Of a DNA stretch of 18,044 nt, positions 1-8,100 are shown in pieces (the stretch's first letter is position 1; each line of letters starts with the position of its first letter). Source of the stretch: CAYVAP01 sp964343195 (GTDB taxonomy: Bacteria; Bacteroidota; Bacteroidia; J057); NCBI GenBank assembly GCA_964343195.1, contig CAYFIR010000133.1, positions 1 through 18,044 of the forward strand, in the 5' to 3' direction. Under the pieces are notes generated by a model that saw nothing but the letters and a program-made list of their open reading frames with translations, did no database searches and was not told the DNA's origin. The position numbers and the translations under genes were made by a program.

Positions 1-77
1 GAACTACGAACTACGAACTATTCACCACGTTGAGCGCAGCGAAATCCCGCGAAGCTGGAAACTACGAACTACGAACC
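1..77. repeat. GAACTAC 7-bp tandem repeat in two blocks
   Basis: Positions 1-21 hold three head-to-tail copies of GAACTAC (the third ends in T). Positions 58-77 hold a second, slightly disturbed block of the same unit. A 36-bp non-repetitive segment separates them. The array starts at or before the left edge of the window, so its full length is unknown. The last units overlap the stop codon (69-71) of the minus-strand diiron gene. Simple intergenic repeats of this sort are common in some Bacteroidota; that attribution is from general knowledge. Confidence 0.85.
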
Positions 78-1580
78 AATAAACCTCCTCAACTCCTGTG
101 GCGAAACATACAGACTGACCCGTGCCAATTGCTCACTCAGGCGGGTCATGATGTGGCCATACAGGGTTTCGGAATCGACGCCAAAGGCGCGAAAAGCCTG
201 GATGAGGTGGTGATCTTCGGTTTTGTCTCCATACACTGATTTCATCATGACCTTCAGGACTTTGCGGTTGCGGTTTCGTTCCCAGTTGGTTCCAGTACGA
301 TAAAGCTCGTTGTAAATCCCCACACAGAGGTCCAAATGTCGCGTTTCGTCCTGGGTGGAGATGGTGTGACTGATGCTGCGAAACAGTGGGTCGGGCATGT
401 ATTTTTCTTCGCCAAAAAACTCCAAGTAGGCCGCTCCGATGGCTTCCACGATCACTGCCAGAAAAAATCCCGCACTCGGCATCAGACGGGCGACCCACAT
501 ATAGCGATTGGCCCCCTTGATCAGCAGGGCAGAGATGTATTCTTTGGCCCCCAACTTCTCCACCAAAAACCGCCGAAAAGTCGCCGAGTGCTTGGCTTCG
601 TCATTGAGGAAGGTCGTCATGGCTTCCTGGATCTCGCGGTGCCGCTTGTAGTGGATCAGACCCATCGACAAGGGGGCTATGGCGCTTTGCTCTACCACCA
701 GGGCATGGTTGGCGATGTCCTTGAGTCCCCGGAGTTGTCGCTTGAAAATCAGGCTTTTGAATTGAGCCAGTCGCTCTTTTTCCAGTGGGAGCCTCCCCCC
801 ATTCAGGATGTGTTGCAGGAGATTTTGGGCGCCTCTCAATTGGGACAAAACCTGCTCCTGCACGACCGAAAGCTCGGCTTTTAGCGTGATTTTCAGGTTT
901 TCAACATCCGTACGGTATTGCATTCGTTTTTGACGAAGTTCCTCACGCACCTGCTCGATATCCTGTTTCAGCATCGCAATGGTATCCGCCTGCTTCTTGC
1001 GCTCATCTTCCGACGAAATTTCCTTCACCTTGATTCCTTCCCTGAAGTACCCCAGCCGCTGCTGCTCCTCAAGATCCACCAGTTCACCCCGCAGAATTTC
1101 GGCTCGGTCTGATAACTGAGCAATGACTTGCCGGAGGTCCTTCAGAGGCTCCTGTAACTCCAGCGATCGCTCCAGCGACTCCTCCCCAAATGGTATGCAT
1201 TCCAAAATGGATTTCAGGGCATCTTCCTCCAGCGGGAGGCCATTTGCCTGAATCTGAGCGATGTGCTCAGTGATCGAATCGTTCACCATAGGCAATACCA
1301 GCCAGGCAATCTTCTCAAAATCTTCCTGCGACAGCTCCTCCAAATGAGTGTTGAGGTTCTCCTCGACCGATTGGCTCCAGTCAAAAGCCGTGTCCCGATT
1401 CCAGTACTTCTCAGCACAGTCTCGCGTGTATTGGGTGAAATCATGGGTCGGCGTCAGGTAATAGTCCGGGCGACCCTGGCTAACTGTGGTATTTCTGGTA
1501 GAAAGGAAGGGGAGTTTCACGTCGGGAGAGGGGATTTTAGGAGAAGCTGGAATTAACAGGGTGGCAAAACCAATATACAC
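69..1580 (-). CDS. ferritin-like diiron oxygenase candidate with coiled-coil insert
   Basis: A 503-residue soluble protein with a complete set of carboxylate/histidine ligands for a ferritin-like (R2/AurF-like) diiron centre in its C-terminal half: E297, E328 with H331 (DEAKH), E379, and E412 with H415 (DETRH). The pattern E, ExxH, E, ExxH is the classic diiron four-helix signature, so O2-dependent oxidation is the likely chemistry; the substrate is unknown. The fold's opening helix may be residues 58-110 (YWNRDTAFDWS). Between them, residues about 135-255 are very rich in E, K, R and Q with heptad character and should form a coiled coil, making the protein longer than usual diiron oxygenases. 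The start is uncertain: GTG at 1580 is the most upstream candidate, and an in-frame GTG at 1520 (residue 21) is equally plausible because conservation seems to begin near residue 40. It is transcribed away from the FAAL gene across a 199-bp gap, suggesting shared regulation. The stop lies inside the GAACTAC repeat. Confidence 0.8.
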   Translation of the reverse strand: MYIGFATLLIPASPKIPSPDVKLPFLSTRNTTVSQGRPDYYLTPTHDFTQYTRDCAEKYWNRDTAFDWSQSVEENLNTHLEELSQEDFEKIAWLVLPMVNDSITEHIAQIQANGLPLEEDALKSILECIPFGEESLERSLELQEPLKDLRQVIAQLSDRAEILRGELVDLEEQQRLGYFREGIKVKEISSEDERKKQADTIAMLKQDIEQVREELRQKRMQYRTDVENLKITLKAELSVVQEQVLSQLRGAQNLLQHILNGGRLPLEKERLAQFKSLIFKRQLRGLKDIANHALVVEQSAIAPLSMGLIHYKRHREIQEAMTTFLNDEAKHSATFRRFLVEKLGAKEYISALLIKGANRYMWVARLMPSAGFFLAVIVEAIGAAYLEFFGEEKYMPDPLFRSISHTISTQDETRHLDLCVGIYNELYRTGTNWERNRNRKVLKVMMKSVYGDKTEDHHLIQAFRAFGVDSETLYGHIMTRLSEQLARVSLYVSPQELRRFIGS

Positions 1581-1779
1581 ATTGGGCCAGAACTTGAGCG
1601 GGGTGATGGGGAAATTTAAGGAATTTATTCCTGCTCAAGTGAATTTGGGTAATTCGGAATATTGGGTAAATGGCTGTTTGGGAACCCTGCTATTGTCTGA
1701 TGATTCGAATTGCTACAGATCGCTCATTGTTCTTTCTCAGGATAATTTCTACCTTTCAAATACAAGGAATTCAGAAAAA
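1581..1779. other. divergent intergenic region between diiron gene and FAAL
   Basis: This 199-bp spacer is AT-richer than its neighbours and must carry promoters for both flanking genes. For the plus strand see the candidate at 1726-1757. On the minus strand TAAATTTC (1618 down to 1611) is one mismatch from TAnnTTTG, but no good -33 element is spaced correctly upstream. An open frame continues from the FAAL back to 1486, but it overlaps the diiron gene, and the extra sequence has no resemblance to FAAL N-termini. Confidence 0.5.
1726..1757 (+). promoter_or_regulatory. possible Bacteroidota-type promoter for FAAL operon
   Basis: ATTG at 1726-1729, a 20-nt spacer, then TACCTTTC at 1750-1757. 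This differs from the Bacteroidota consensus (TTTG, 19-21 nt, TAnnTTTG) at one base in each element. It would place the transcription start just upstream of the GTG start at 1780. The match is degenerate and depends on the host being Bacteroidota. Confidence 0.3.
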
Positions 1780-3504
1780 GTGAAAAATGCCCCTACCTCA
1801 CTTGTTGATGTCCTACGCTGGCGCGCCCTGAACCAGCCTGATAAACTAGCGTTTCGGTTTCTGGTTGATGGCGAAAGCGAAGAAGCTACTCTGACCTATG
1901 CCGAACTGGACGAAAAGGCTCGTACCATCGCGGCATTACTTCAGTTCCACAGCCGAATTCAGCCAGGAGACCGTGTCCTGTTGCTGTTGCCCTCCGGCCT
2001 GGAATTCATCTCCACTTACCTGGGATGCCTCTACGCCGGAGCAATTGCGGTTCCGCTGTATCCGCCCCATCCGGCCCGGCTGATGAAGACACTGGAACCC
2101 ACCCTGCGCATCGCCACAGATGCGAGTCCTGCGGTGGCCCTGGTCAATACGGCCCTGTTCGAAGCCATTTCCTCAAAACCCAAAGCCCGCGAAAGCCTCA
2201 ACGGCATCAAGCTTTTGGTGACTGACAGGCCCGTGATGAGCAATTGGGCGGAAAGGTGGCAGGAGACCCTTCCCAAGGCCGACGACATTGCCTTTCTCCA
2301 GTACACCTCTGGATCTACGGCTTCCCCCAAAGGTGTCATGGTCAGTCATGGTAATCTGATGCACAACCTGGCCTACATCCGAGCGTCATTCGGGCTCTCT
2401 GAATCCAGCCGAGGCATATTCTGGTTGCCACCATTTCACGACATGGGACTGATTGGCGGAATATTGCAAGGCCTTTTTGCGGGATATCCCTCTACGATGA
2501 TGCCCCATTTTCTGTTTTTGCAGCGGCCCTTACGCTGGCTCAAAGCCATCGCCCGGTATCAGGCCACGGTGAGCGGAGCGCCCAATTTTGCCTATGATCT
2601 CTGCGTGCAGAAAATACCCACTGAGCAGCGCGATCAACTGGATCTTTCGCAGTGGGAAGTCGCCTTCAACGGCGCGGAAAAGGTGCATCCGACCACGATG
2701 GAGCGCTTTGCGGAATATTTTGCGCCCTGTGGATTCCGTCGCGAGGCATTTTTCCCCTGCTACGGATTGGCCGAGGCGACCCTCCTGGTAACCGGTGGAC
2801 CCAGGCTAACGGGTGGGAAGACGCTTGGCGTAGAAAAATTGGCCTACCAACATCAGAGGATCGTCTCAGATGAAGGGGAGGCGACACTGGAACTGGCTGC
2901 CTCAGGAAAAAATCTGTCTGACCAGGCCATTCGAATCGTGGATCCTGATAGCCAGACCTTGTGTTCTTCGGATCAGATAGGAGAAATCTGGGTGAAAGGA
3001 AACAGTGTAGCCCAGGGCTATTGGAACAAGCCAGAAGCCACAAAAGATGCCTTCGGAGCTTTCCTGACAGACACGGGAGAAGGACCTTTTCTGCGGACTG
3101 GCGACCTGGGGTTTATGCATGAGGAAACTCTCTATGTAACGGGCCGAATCAAGAATGTAATCATTTCCGAAGGGCGGAATCACCACGCCAATGACCTGGA
3201 GAAAACGGTGGAGCGGTGTCATCCAGCCATCCGGACAGCGGGTGTCGCGGCCTTTTACATCGACCTGCCGGATCGGGAAGGAGTGGTCATTATCGCCGAA
3301 ACCCCGCGAGGATTTTCTGATGACCCCAACGTAGTAATCACAGCCATCCGAAAAGCCCTGGCCGAGCAGCACGCCTTGCAGGTGCATGACATCCGGCTGA
3401 CCATCCCGGGGGCCATCCCCCGCACTACCAGCGGAAAAATCCGCCATTTTCTCTGCAAACAGAACTACCTGAGCCAAACCTTAAAAGAAATCTCTGCGAC
3501 ATGA
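1780..3504 (+). CDS. fatty acyl-AMP ligase (FAAL)
   Basis: A 574-residue adenylate-forming enzyme of the FAAL branch. It should activate a free fatty acid as acyl-AMP and pass it to a carrier protein, not to CoA. Visible motifs are the P-loop YTSGSTASPKG (175-185), PPFHDMGLIGG (217-227), the FAAL-typical stretch FLFLQRPLRWLKAI (244-257) followed by SGAPNFAYDLC (265-275), CYGLAEATLLVTGG (327-340), TGDLGF (440-445), and the C-terminal TTSGKIR with Lys553. The length fits stand-alone FAALs. GTG at 1780 was chosen because the homologous region starts right after it and AAGGA lies 11 nt upstream; no ATG gives a better fit. The gene overlaps the flavin monooxygenase by ATGA (3501-3504), so the two are translationally coupled. 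The likely acceptor is the N-terminal ACP of the downstream PKS. A fatty acyl-CoA ligase is the alternative, but the motifs favour FAAL. Confidence 0.92.
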   Translation: MKNAPTSLVDVLRWRALNQPDKLAFRFLVDGESEEATLTYAELDEKARTIAALLQFHSRIQPGDRVLLLLPSGLEFISTYLGCLYAGAIAVPLYPPHPARLMKTLEPTLRIATDASPAVALVNTALFEAISSKPKARESLNGIKLLVTDRPVMSNWAERWQETLPKADDIAFLQYTSGSTASPKGVMVSHGNLMHNLAYIRASFGLSESSRGIFWLPPFHDMGLIGGILQGLFAGYPSTMMPHFLFLQRPLRWLKAIARYQATVSGAPNFAYDLCVQKIPTEQRDQLDLSQWEVAFNGAEKVHPTTMERFAEYFAPCGFRREAFFPCYGLAEATLLVTGGPRLTGGKTLGVEKLAYQHQRIVSDEGEATLELAASGKNLSDQAIRIVDPDSQTLCSSDQIGEIWVKGNSVAQGYWNKPEATKDAFGAFLTDTGEGPFLRTGDLGFMHEETLYVTGRIKNVIISEGRNHHANDLEKTVERCHPAIRTAGVAAFYIDLPDREGVVIIAETPRGFSDDPNVVITAIRKALAEQHALQVHDIRLTIPGAIPRTTSGKIRHFLCKQNYLSQTLKEISAT

Positions 3505-4808
3505 AATTTGGAATATTTATCGACCTTCAAATGCCTCGCCCATGGGCGGAAGGCGACGAAGCCCGGCTTTTTAAGGAAGCCCTGGAGCAAGTCGAATTAG
3601 CCGATCGCCTGGGCATCGATCATGTCTGGGTACAGGAACATCATTTTTTGGAAGAATACTGCCATATGTCTGCGCCAGAAGTGTTCCTCGCGGCCTGTAG
3701 CCAGCGAACCAAACAGATCCGCCTCGGGCATGGCATCGTCGTGATGTCGCCCAACTTCAACCATCCTGCTCGCGTCGCAGAGCGGCTTTCTACGCTGGAC
3801 ATCCTCAGTGATGGCCGCGTGGAATGGGGCACCGGAGAGTCCGGTTCCCGCATCGAACTGGAAGGCTTCGGGGTGGACTTCGTGGACAAACGCCCCATGT
3901 GGGCCGAGGGGCTACAGGAGGCCATTCGCATGATGTGCATGAATCCTTACCCGGGATTCAAGGGCAAGTTTTTCTCCATGCCCCATCGAAACCTGGTTCC
4001 CAAGCCCATGCAAAAGCCCCATCCGCCCATCTGGACGGCTTGCTCCAATCGCGACAGCCTCAAACTGGCTGCACAAAAGGGCTTTGGCGCGCTGACCTTT
4101 GCTTTTGTCAATTCTGAGGAAGCCAAGTTCTGGGTGGAGGAATACTACGAAACCTTCAAAAACGAATGCAAGCCCATGGGGCAGGGCGTCAACCCCAACG
4201 TCGCCATGTTGACGGGTTTCATGTGCCACGAAGACCACGAAACTGCCCTGCAACGCGGTCAGGAGGGAGCGCAGTTCTTCGCCTACGGCCTGGGCCACTA
4301 CTGGCGCGACGGCGTTCATACGCCAGGCAAAACCAACCTCTGGGAGCAGTTTCAGCAGCGACCTTCCGGTGCGAATCAGAAGATCGAGCGAAACCGCAAA
4401 AAGGCCGGTCAGCGAGGCATCGGCAATCCGAAGCACCTGATCGAGAACTTCAGGGAACTGGAAGAGGCGGGAGTCGATCAGTTGATCTTCCTTCAGCAGA
4501 GCGGCAATTACCCGCACGAGCACATCTGTGAGTCGATGGAATTATTTGCCAAAGAAGTTCTGCCGCAGTTCAAGGAGCGGGAGGCCATTCGCCAGCAGAA
4601 AAAGGCGGAAGAAATGGCTCCTTTCATCGAAAAGGCGCTGGAAAAGCGAGAAAAGCTGGTCGAAATGGAAGGGGTGCCTCCGGTAGAAGCCTACCCCTTG
4701 CTCTGGAAGCAAAACAGCACCGAAAACCCGCAGGCTGCTCCCGACCGCCGTCCCGGCATGTCTTCCTTCTGGCAGATGCAGGTCGGCGGCAAGCGGCAGA
4801 AGAAGTAG
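3501..4808 (+). CDS. luciferase-like flavin-dependent monooxygenase
   Basis: A 435-residue member of the bacterial-luciferase-like (LLM) family, reduced-flavin-dependent TIM-barrel monooxygenases. It starts MKFGIFIDLQMP (first barrel strand), then LADRLGIDHVWVQEHHF (33-49) with the EHHF motif of alkanal-monooxygenase-type enzymes, the strand QIRLGHGIVVMSP (72-84), RVAERLSTLDILSDGRVEWGTG (91-112), and PPIWTACSN (175-183). Homologues are frequent in PKS/NRPS clusters, where they hydroxylate or oxidise carrier-bound or released intermediates; the substrate here cannot be read. Residues about 355-395 form a highly charged helix and the protein ends with a basic tail, making it longer than the usual 330-380 residues. 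The ATG overlaps the FAAL stop (ATGA), so the two are almost certainly made together and the enzyme may act on the fatty acyl starter. A flavin reductase partner is not visible in the window. Confidence 0.9.
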   Translation: MKFGIFIDLQMPRPWAEGDEARLFKEALEQVELADRLGIDHVWVQEHHFLEEYCHMSAPEVFLAACSQRTKQIRLGHGIVVMSPNFNHPARVAERLSTLDILSDGRVEWGTGESGSRIELEGFGVDFVDKRPMWAEGLQEAIRMMCMNPYPGFKGKFFSMPHRNLVPKPMQKPHPPIWTACSNRDSLKLAAQKGFGALTFAFVNSEEAKFWVEEYYETFKNECKPMGQGVNPNVAMLTGFMCHEDHETALQRGQEGAQFFAYGLGHYWRDGVHTPGKTNLWEQFQQRPSGANQKIERNRKKAGQRGIGNPKHLIENFRELEEAGVDQLIFLQQSGNYPHEHICESMELFAKEVLPQFKEREAIRQQKKAEEMAPFIEKALEKREKLVEMEGVPPVEAYPLLWKQNSTENPQAAPDRRPGMSSFWQMQVGGKRQKK

Positions 4809-5131
4809 TAGTTCTTAAGGGATATGTAGTGCCTGTGGAATAAAGTAGTTATTCATTAGAAATTCGTATAAAATGCTGATCAACATCACTTTTAATCACG
4901 AATTACTGATGACGAATTTTGAATTCTTTCCAGTAGGTATGCAGTCTATAGAGGAATGCAGGGTTCAGGTAGCTATTTGCCTTCATATCCTCCGTTCCTT
5001 CGGCTCCGCTCCCCGATTCTACCGCTATGCGGCATCCATGACCGGGATCTTCGACAGGACAAGACTCCATCCCTAGATAATTCTGTCCAACTACTTCAAC
5101 CCCTTCAACCCCCACTTTAAGCCATAACCTC
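4809..5131. other. 323-bp spacer before the PKS, non-coding
   Basis: No convincing gene. The first ~120 bp are AT-rich with degenerate CGAATT-type repeats. Positions about 4985-5075 are GC-richer and contain a small CCGC-TAT-GCGG inverted repeat. Positions 5093-5111 hold two copies of a CTTCAACCC-like 9-mer. A 79-codon frame on the minus strand (4903-5142) lacks any recognisable motif and overlaps the PKS start, so I treat it as chance. In the PKS frame an upstream stop at 5078-5080, with no intervening ATG, GTG or TTG before 5132, fixes the PKS start at the GTG. No clear promoter or terminator was found. Confidence 0.6.
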
Positions 5132-8100
5132 GTGCAAACCATACCCCAAATTCAGGAATGGCTAAAACGCCAGATAGCGGATCGGCTAGAGATAGCTCCG
5201 GAAGAAATCGATATCCACGAGCCTTTCACCAGCTACGGCCTGGCCTCCCGCGATGTGGTGGCCCTGTCTGGCGAATTGGAGCAATTGCTGGGGCGAAGGC
5301 TATCGCCCACCCTGGCGTATGACTATCCGAGCATTCAGTCGCTGTCGGAGTTTTTGGTAAATGGACCGAAGCATAAACCCGTTGAATCTTTCGAAGGTGT
5401 GGTTGGGTCGGCTGATAATGAGCCGATTGCCATCATCGGGATGGCGGGTCGCTTTCCCGGAGCCAATGACCTCGATTCCTTCTGGCAACTGCTCAAAGAG
5501 GGGAGAGATGCCATTTCTGAAGTGCCCGAAGACCGCTGGCCCCGCGATGCCTATTACCATCCTGATCCTGCCGTACCGGGCAAATCGGTCTCCATTTGGG
5601 GGGGATTTCTGGATCAGGTAGATCAGTTTGATCCATTCTTTTTTGGGATTTCGCCCATCGAGGCCAAGCACATGGACCCCCAGCAACGGCTATTGCTGGA
5701 ACTATCCTGCGAGGCACTGGACGATGCTGGCAAAACCAAAGAGCAGGTCTCGGGTAGCAAAACGGGCGTGTTTGTCGGAATATCGGTGAACGAATATGGC
5801 CATGTGCAGTTTGGGAATCCGACCCAAATCACCAGCCACGCCGGGACGGGTGGAGCTTTGTCCATTGCGGCCAATCGCCTCTCTTACTACTACGATTTCC
5901 ACGGCCCCAGCATGGCCATCGACACGGCCTGTTCCTCGTCTTTGACGGCGATTCATCAGGCGTGCCAAAGCCTGCGAAGCGGCGAAAACCGCATGGCCCT
6001 GGCCGGAGGGGTGAACGTGATCCTCTCCCCGGCACATTCCATCGCCTTTACCAAGGCCGGAGTCCTCGCTCCCGATGGTCGCTGCAAGACCTTCGATCAC
6101 CGCGCCAATGGCTATGTGCGTGGCGAAGGGGGAGGCCTGGTAGTGCTCAAGAAACTTTCGGCAGCGCAGGCGGATGGCGATCCCATCCACGCCGTTATCA
6201 TGGGCGGCGCCATGGCCCAGGATGGCCGCACCAATGGCCTGATGGCTCCGAGCAGCGAATCCCAGCAGGCGTTGCTGCGAGAGGCATACCAACGGGCAGG
6301 TGTTTCGCCTACCGATGTCCAGTACATCGAGGCCCACGGAACGGGCACCCTGCTCGGCGATTCCATGGAGGCCCAGGCCCTCGGGGCTGTCGTCGGAAAC
6401 GGTCGAACAGGCGAGCCGGTCGCCATCGGTTCGGTCAAGACCAATATCGGCCACCTCGAAGCCGCCGCTGGCATGGCGGGGCTGATCAAAACAGTGCTGG
6501 CGCTCAGGCATCAGACCATTCCGCCCAGCATCAACTTCGAAGCACCCAATCCGCACATCCCCTTCGAAGAACTCAATCTGAAGGTAAACAATCATCTGGC
6601 AGATTGGCCTGATAGTGAGGGGCTTGCACACGCAGGGGTGAGTTCATTCGGCTTCGGAGGGACCAATGTTCACCTGATCCTTCGAGCGGCTGAGTTGGTG
6701 GAAGAAAGCAAGCCTGAAGCGAATGCGAACTCCTGTTTGCTTCCTCTTTCGGCATCCAATCCGGAAAGTCTCGCGACACAGGCACAATCCTACCAGGAAT
6801 TTTTGGTGACTACCAAACTTTCGCTGTCAGGAATCTGCCATGCGTCGGGCCAGCGAAGAGGGGGATCAGATCTCCGACTGGCGGTTATCGGCCGTACTCC
6901 CCAGGAAATGGCGGCCAGTCTCAGCGAATTATTGGCAGAGCGGCAGGACCCCAACATTGTGATGGGAAAATCCGAACAGCCGCCCAAAATCGCTTTCGTC
7001 TTCTCCGGTCAGGGGGGGCAATGGCAGGGCATGGGCCACGAACTGCTTAGGCAGGAGCCAGTTTTTCGATCAACAGTTGAAAAGATCGATCAGGCCATTC
7101 GGCGCTATTTTGACTGGTCACTGCTCGAAGTGCTGGAAGCCCCGACGGACTCCACCAGGCTCACAGAAATTGACCTGGTGCAGCCGGCGATTTTCGGGGT
7201 ACAGGTCGCCCTGGCCGAGTTGTGGCGATCCTGGGGCATCCAGCCAGAGGCGGTGATCGGGCATAGCATGGGTGAAGTCGCAGCGGCTCACGTCGCGGGA
7301 ATTCTGAGCCTGGACGATGCCATAAGGGTGATTTGTCTGCGCAGCCAATTGCTCAAAAAACTCAGTGGTAAGGGAGCCATGATGGTAACCGAACTGACGG
7401 TCGAGCAGGCGGAAGATTTGCTCGAAGCCTACGACGGGGAGGTCGCCCTGGCCGCCATCAACGGGCCGACATCCACTGTCTTGTCCGGCGACCCGACGAA
7501 AATGGCTGAGATTCAGACAACGCTGGATAATCAGGACCTGTTCTTTCGCATGGTGAATGTCGACGTGGCTTCACACAGCCCACAGATGGATCTGATCCGC
7601 GACGAAATGCTGGCCCAACTTGACGGTCTGTACCCGCAGCCGGGGCTGATTCCGTTTTTCTCCACCGTTACCGGACAGCGCGAAGACCTGCTCGATTTCA
7701 GCGCGACTTACTGGTTCGACAACCTGCGGAAACCCGTCCTCTTCACCAGAGCCACGGAAGAATTACTGGCCGCTGGCTACGATGCCCTGATCGAAATGGG
7801 GCCTCATCCAGTATTGCTGGGAGCCATTCAGCAGAGCGTCCTGCCGGATCAGTTGGTCAAGCTATTGCCCTCCATGCGGCGGGAAGAGCCTGAAGGCGAG
7901 GTGCTTATGCGCTCCTTGGGTACGCTTTACACCTCTGGCTATCCGGTCGATTGGGACAAAATCTATCCTGAGCCTCACGGCCATGTGCCACTTCCTCCCA
8001 TCCAATGGCAGCGACAGCGCTACTGGATGGATGAAGCGAATGCTGGCAGCAGTTGGCAGCAACCGGGCAGTCAGGCTTCCCATCCACTGCTGGGAAATCG

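Noticed and set aside
1486..1779. Upstream extension of the FAAL frame to an ATG at 1486
   Set aside because: It would overlap the diiron gene by about 95 bp and add 98 residues with no FAAL-like sequence; GTG at 1780 fits family length and has AAGGA upstream.
4903..5142. 79-codon minus-strand frame before the PKS
   Set aside because: No motif, no ribosome-binding site, overlaps the PKS start, and lies in compositionally odd DNA.
5702..6631. Long open frame on the minus strand inside the PKS KS region
   Set aside because: It is antisense to highly conserved KS sequence, has no recognisable motif, and reflects codon bias of the PKS gene.
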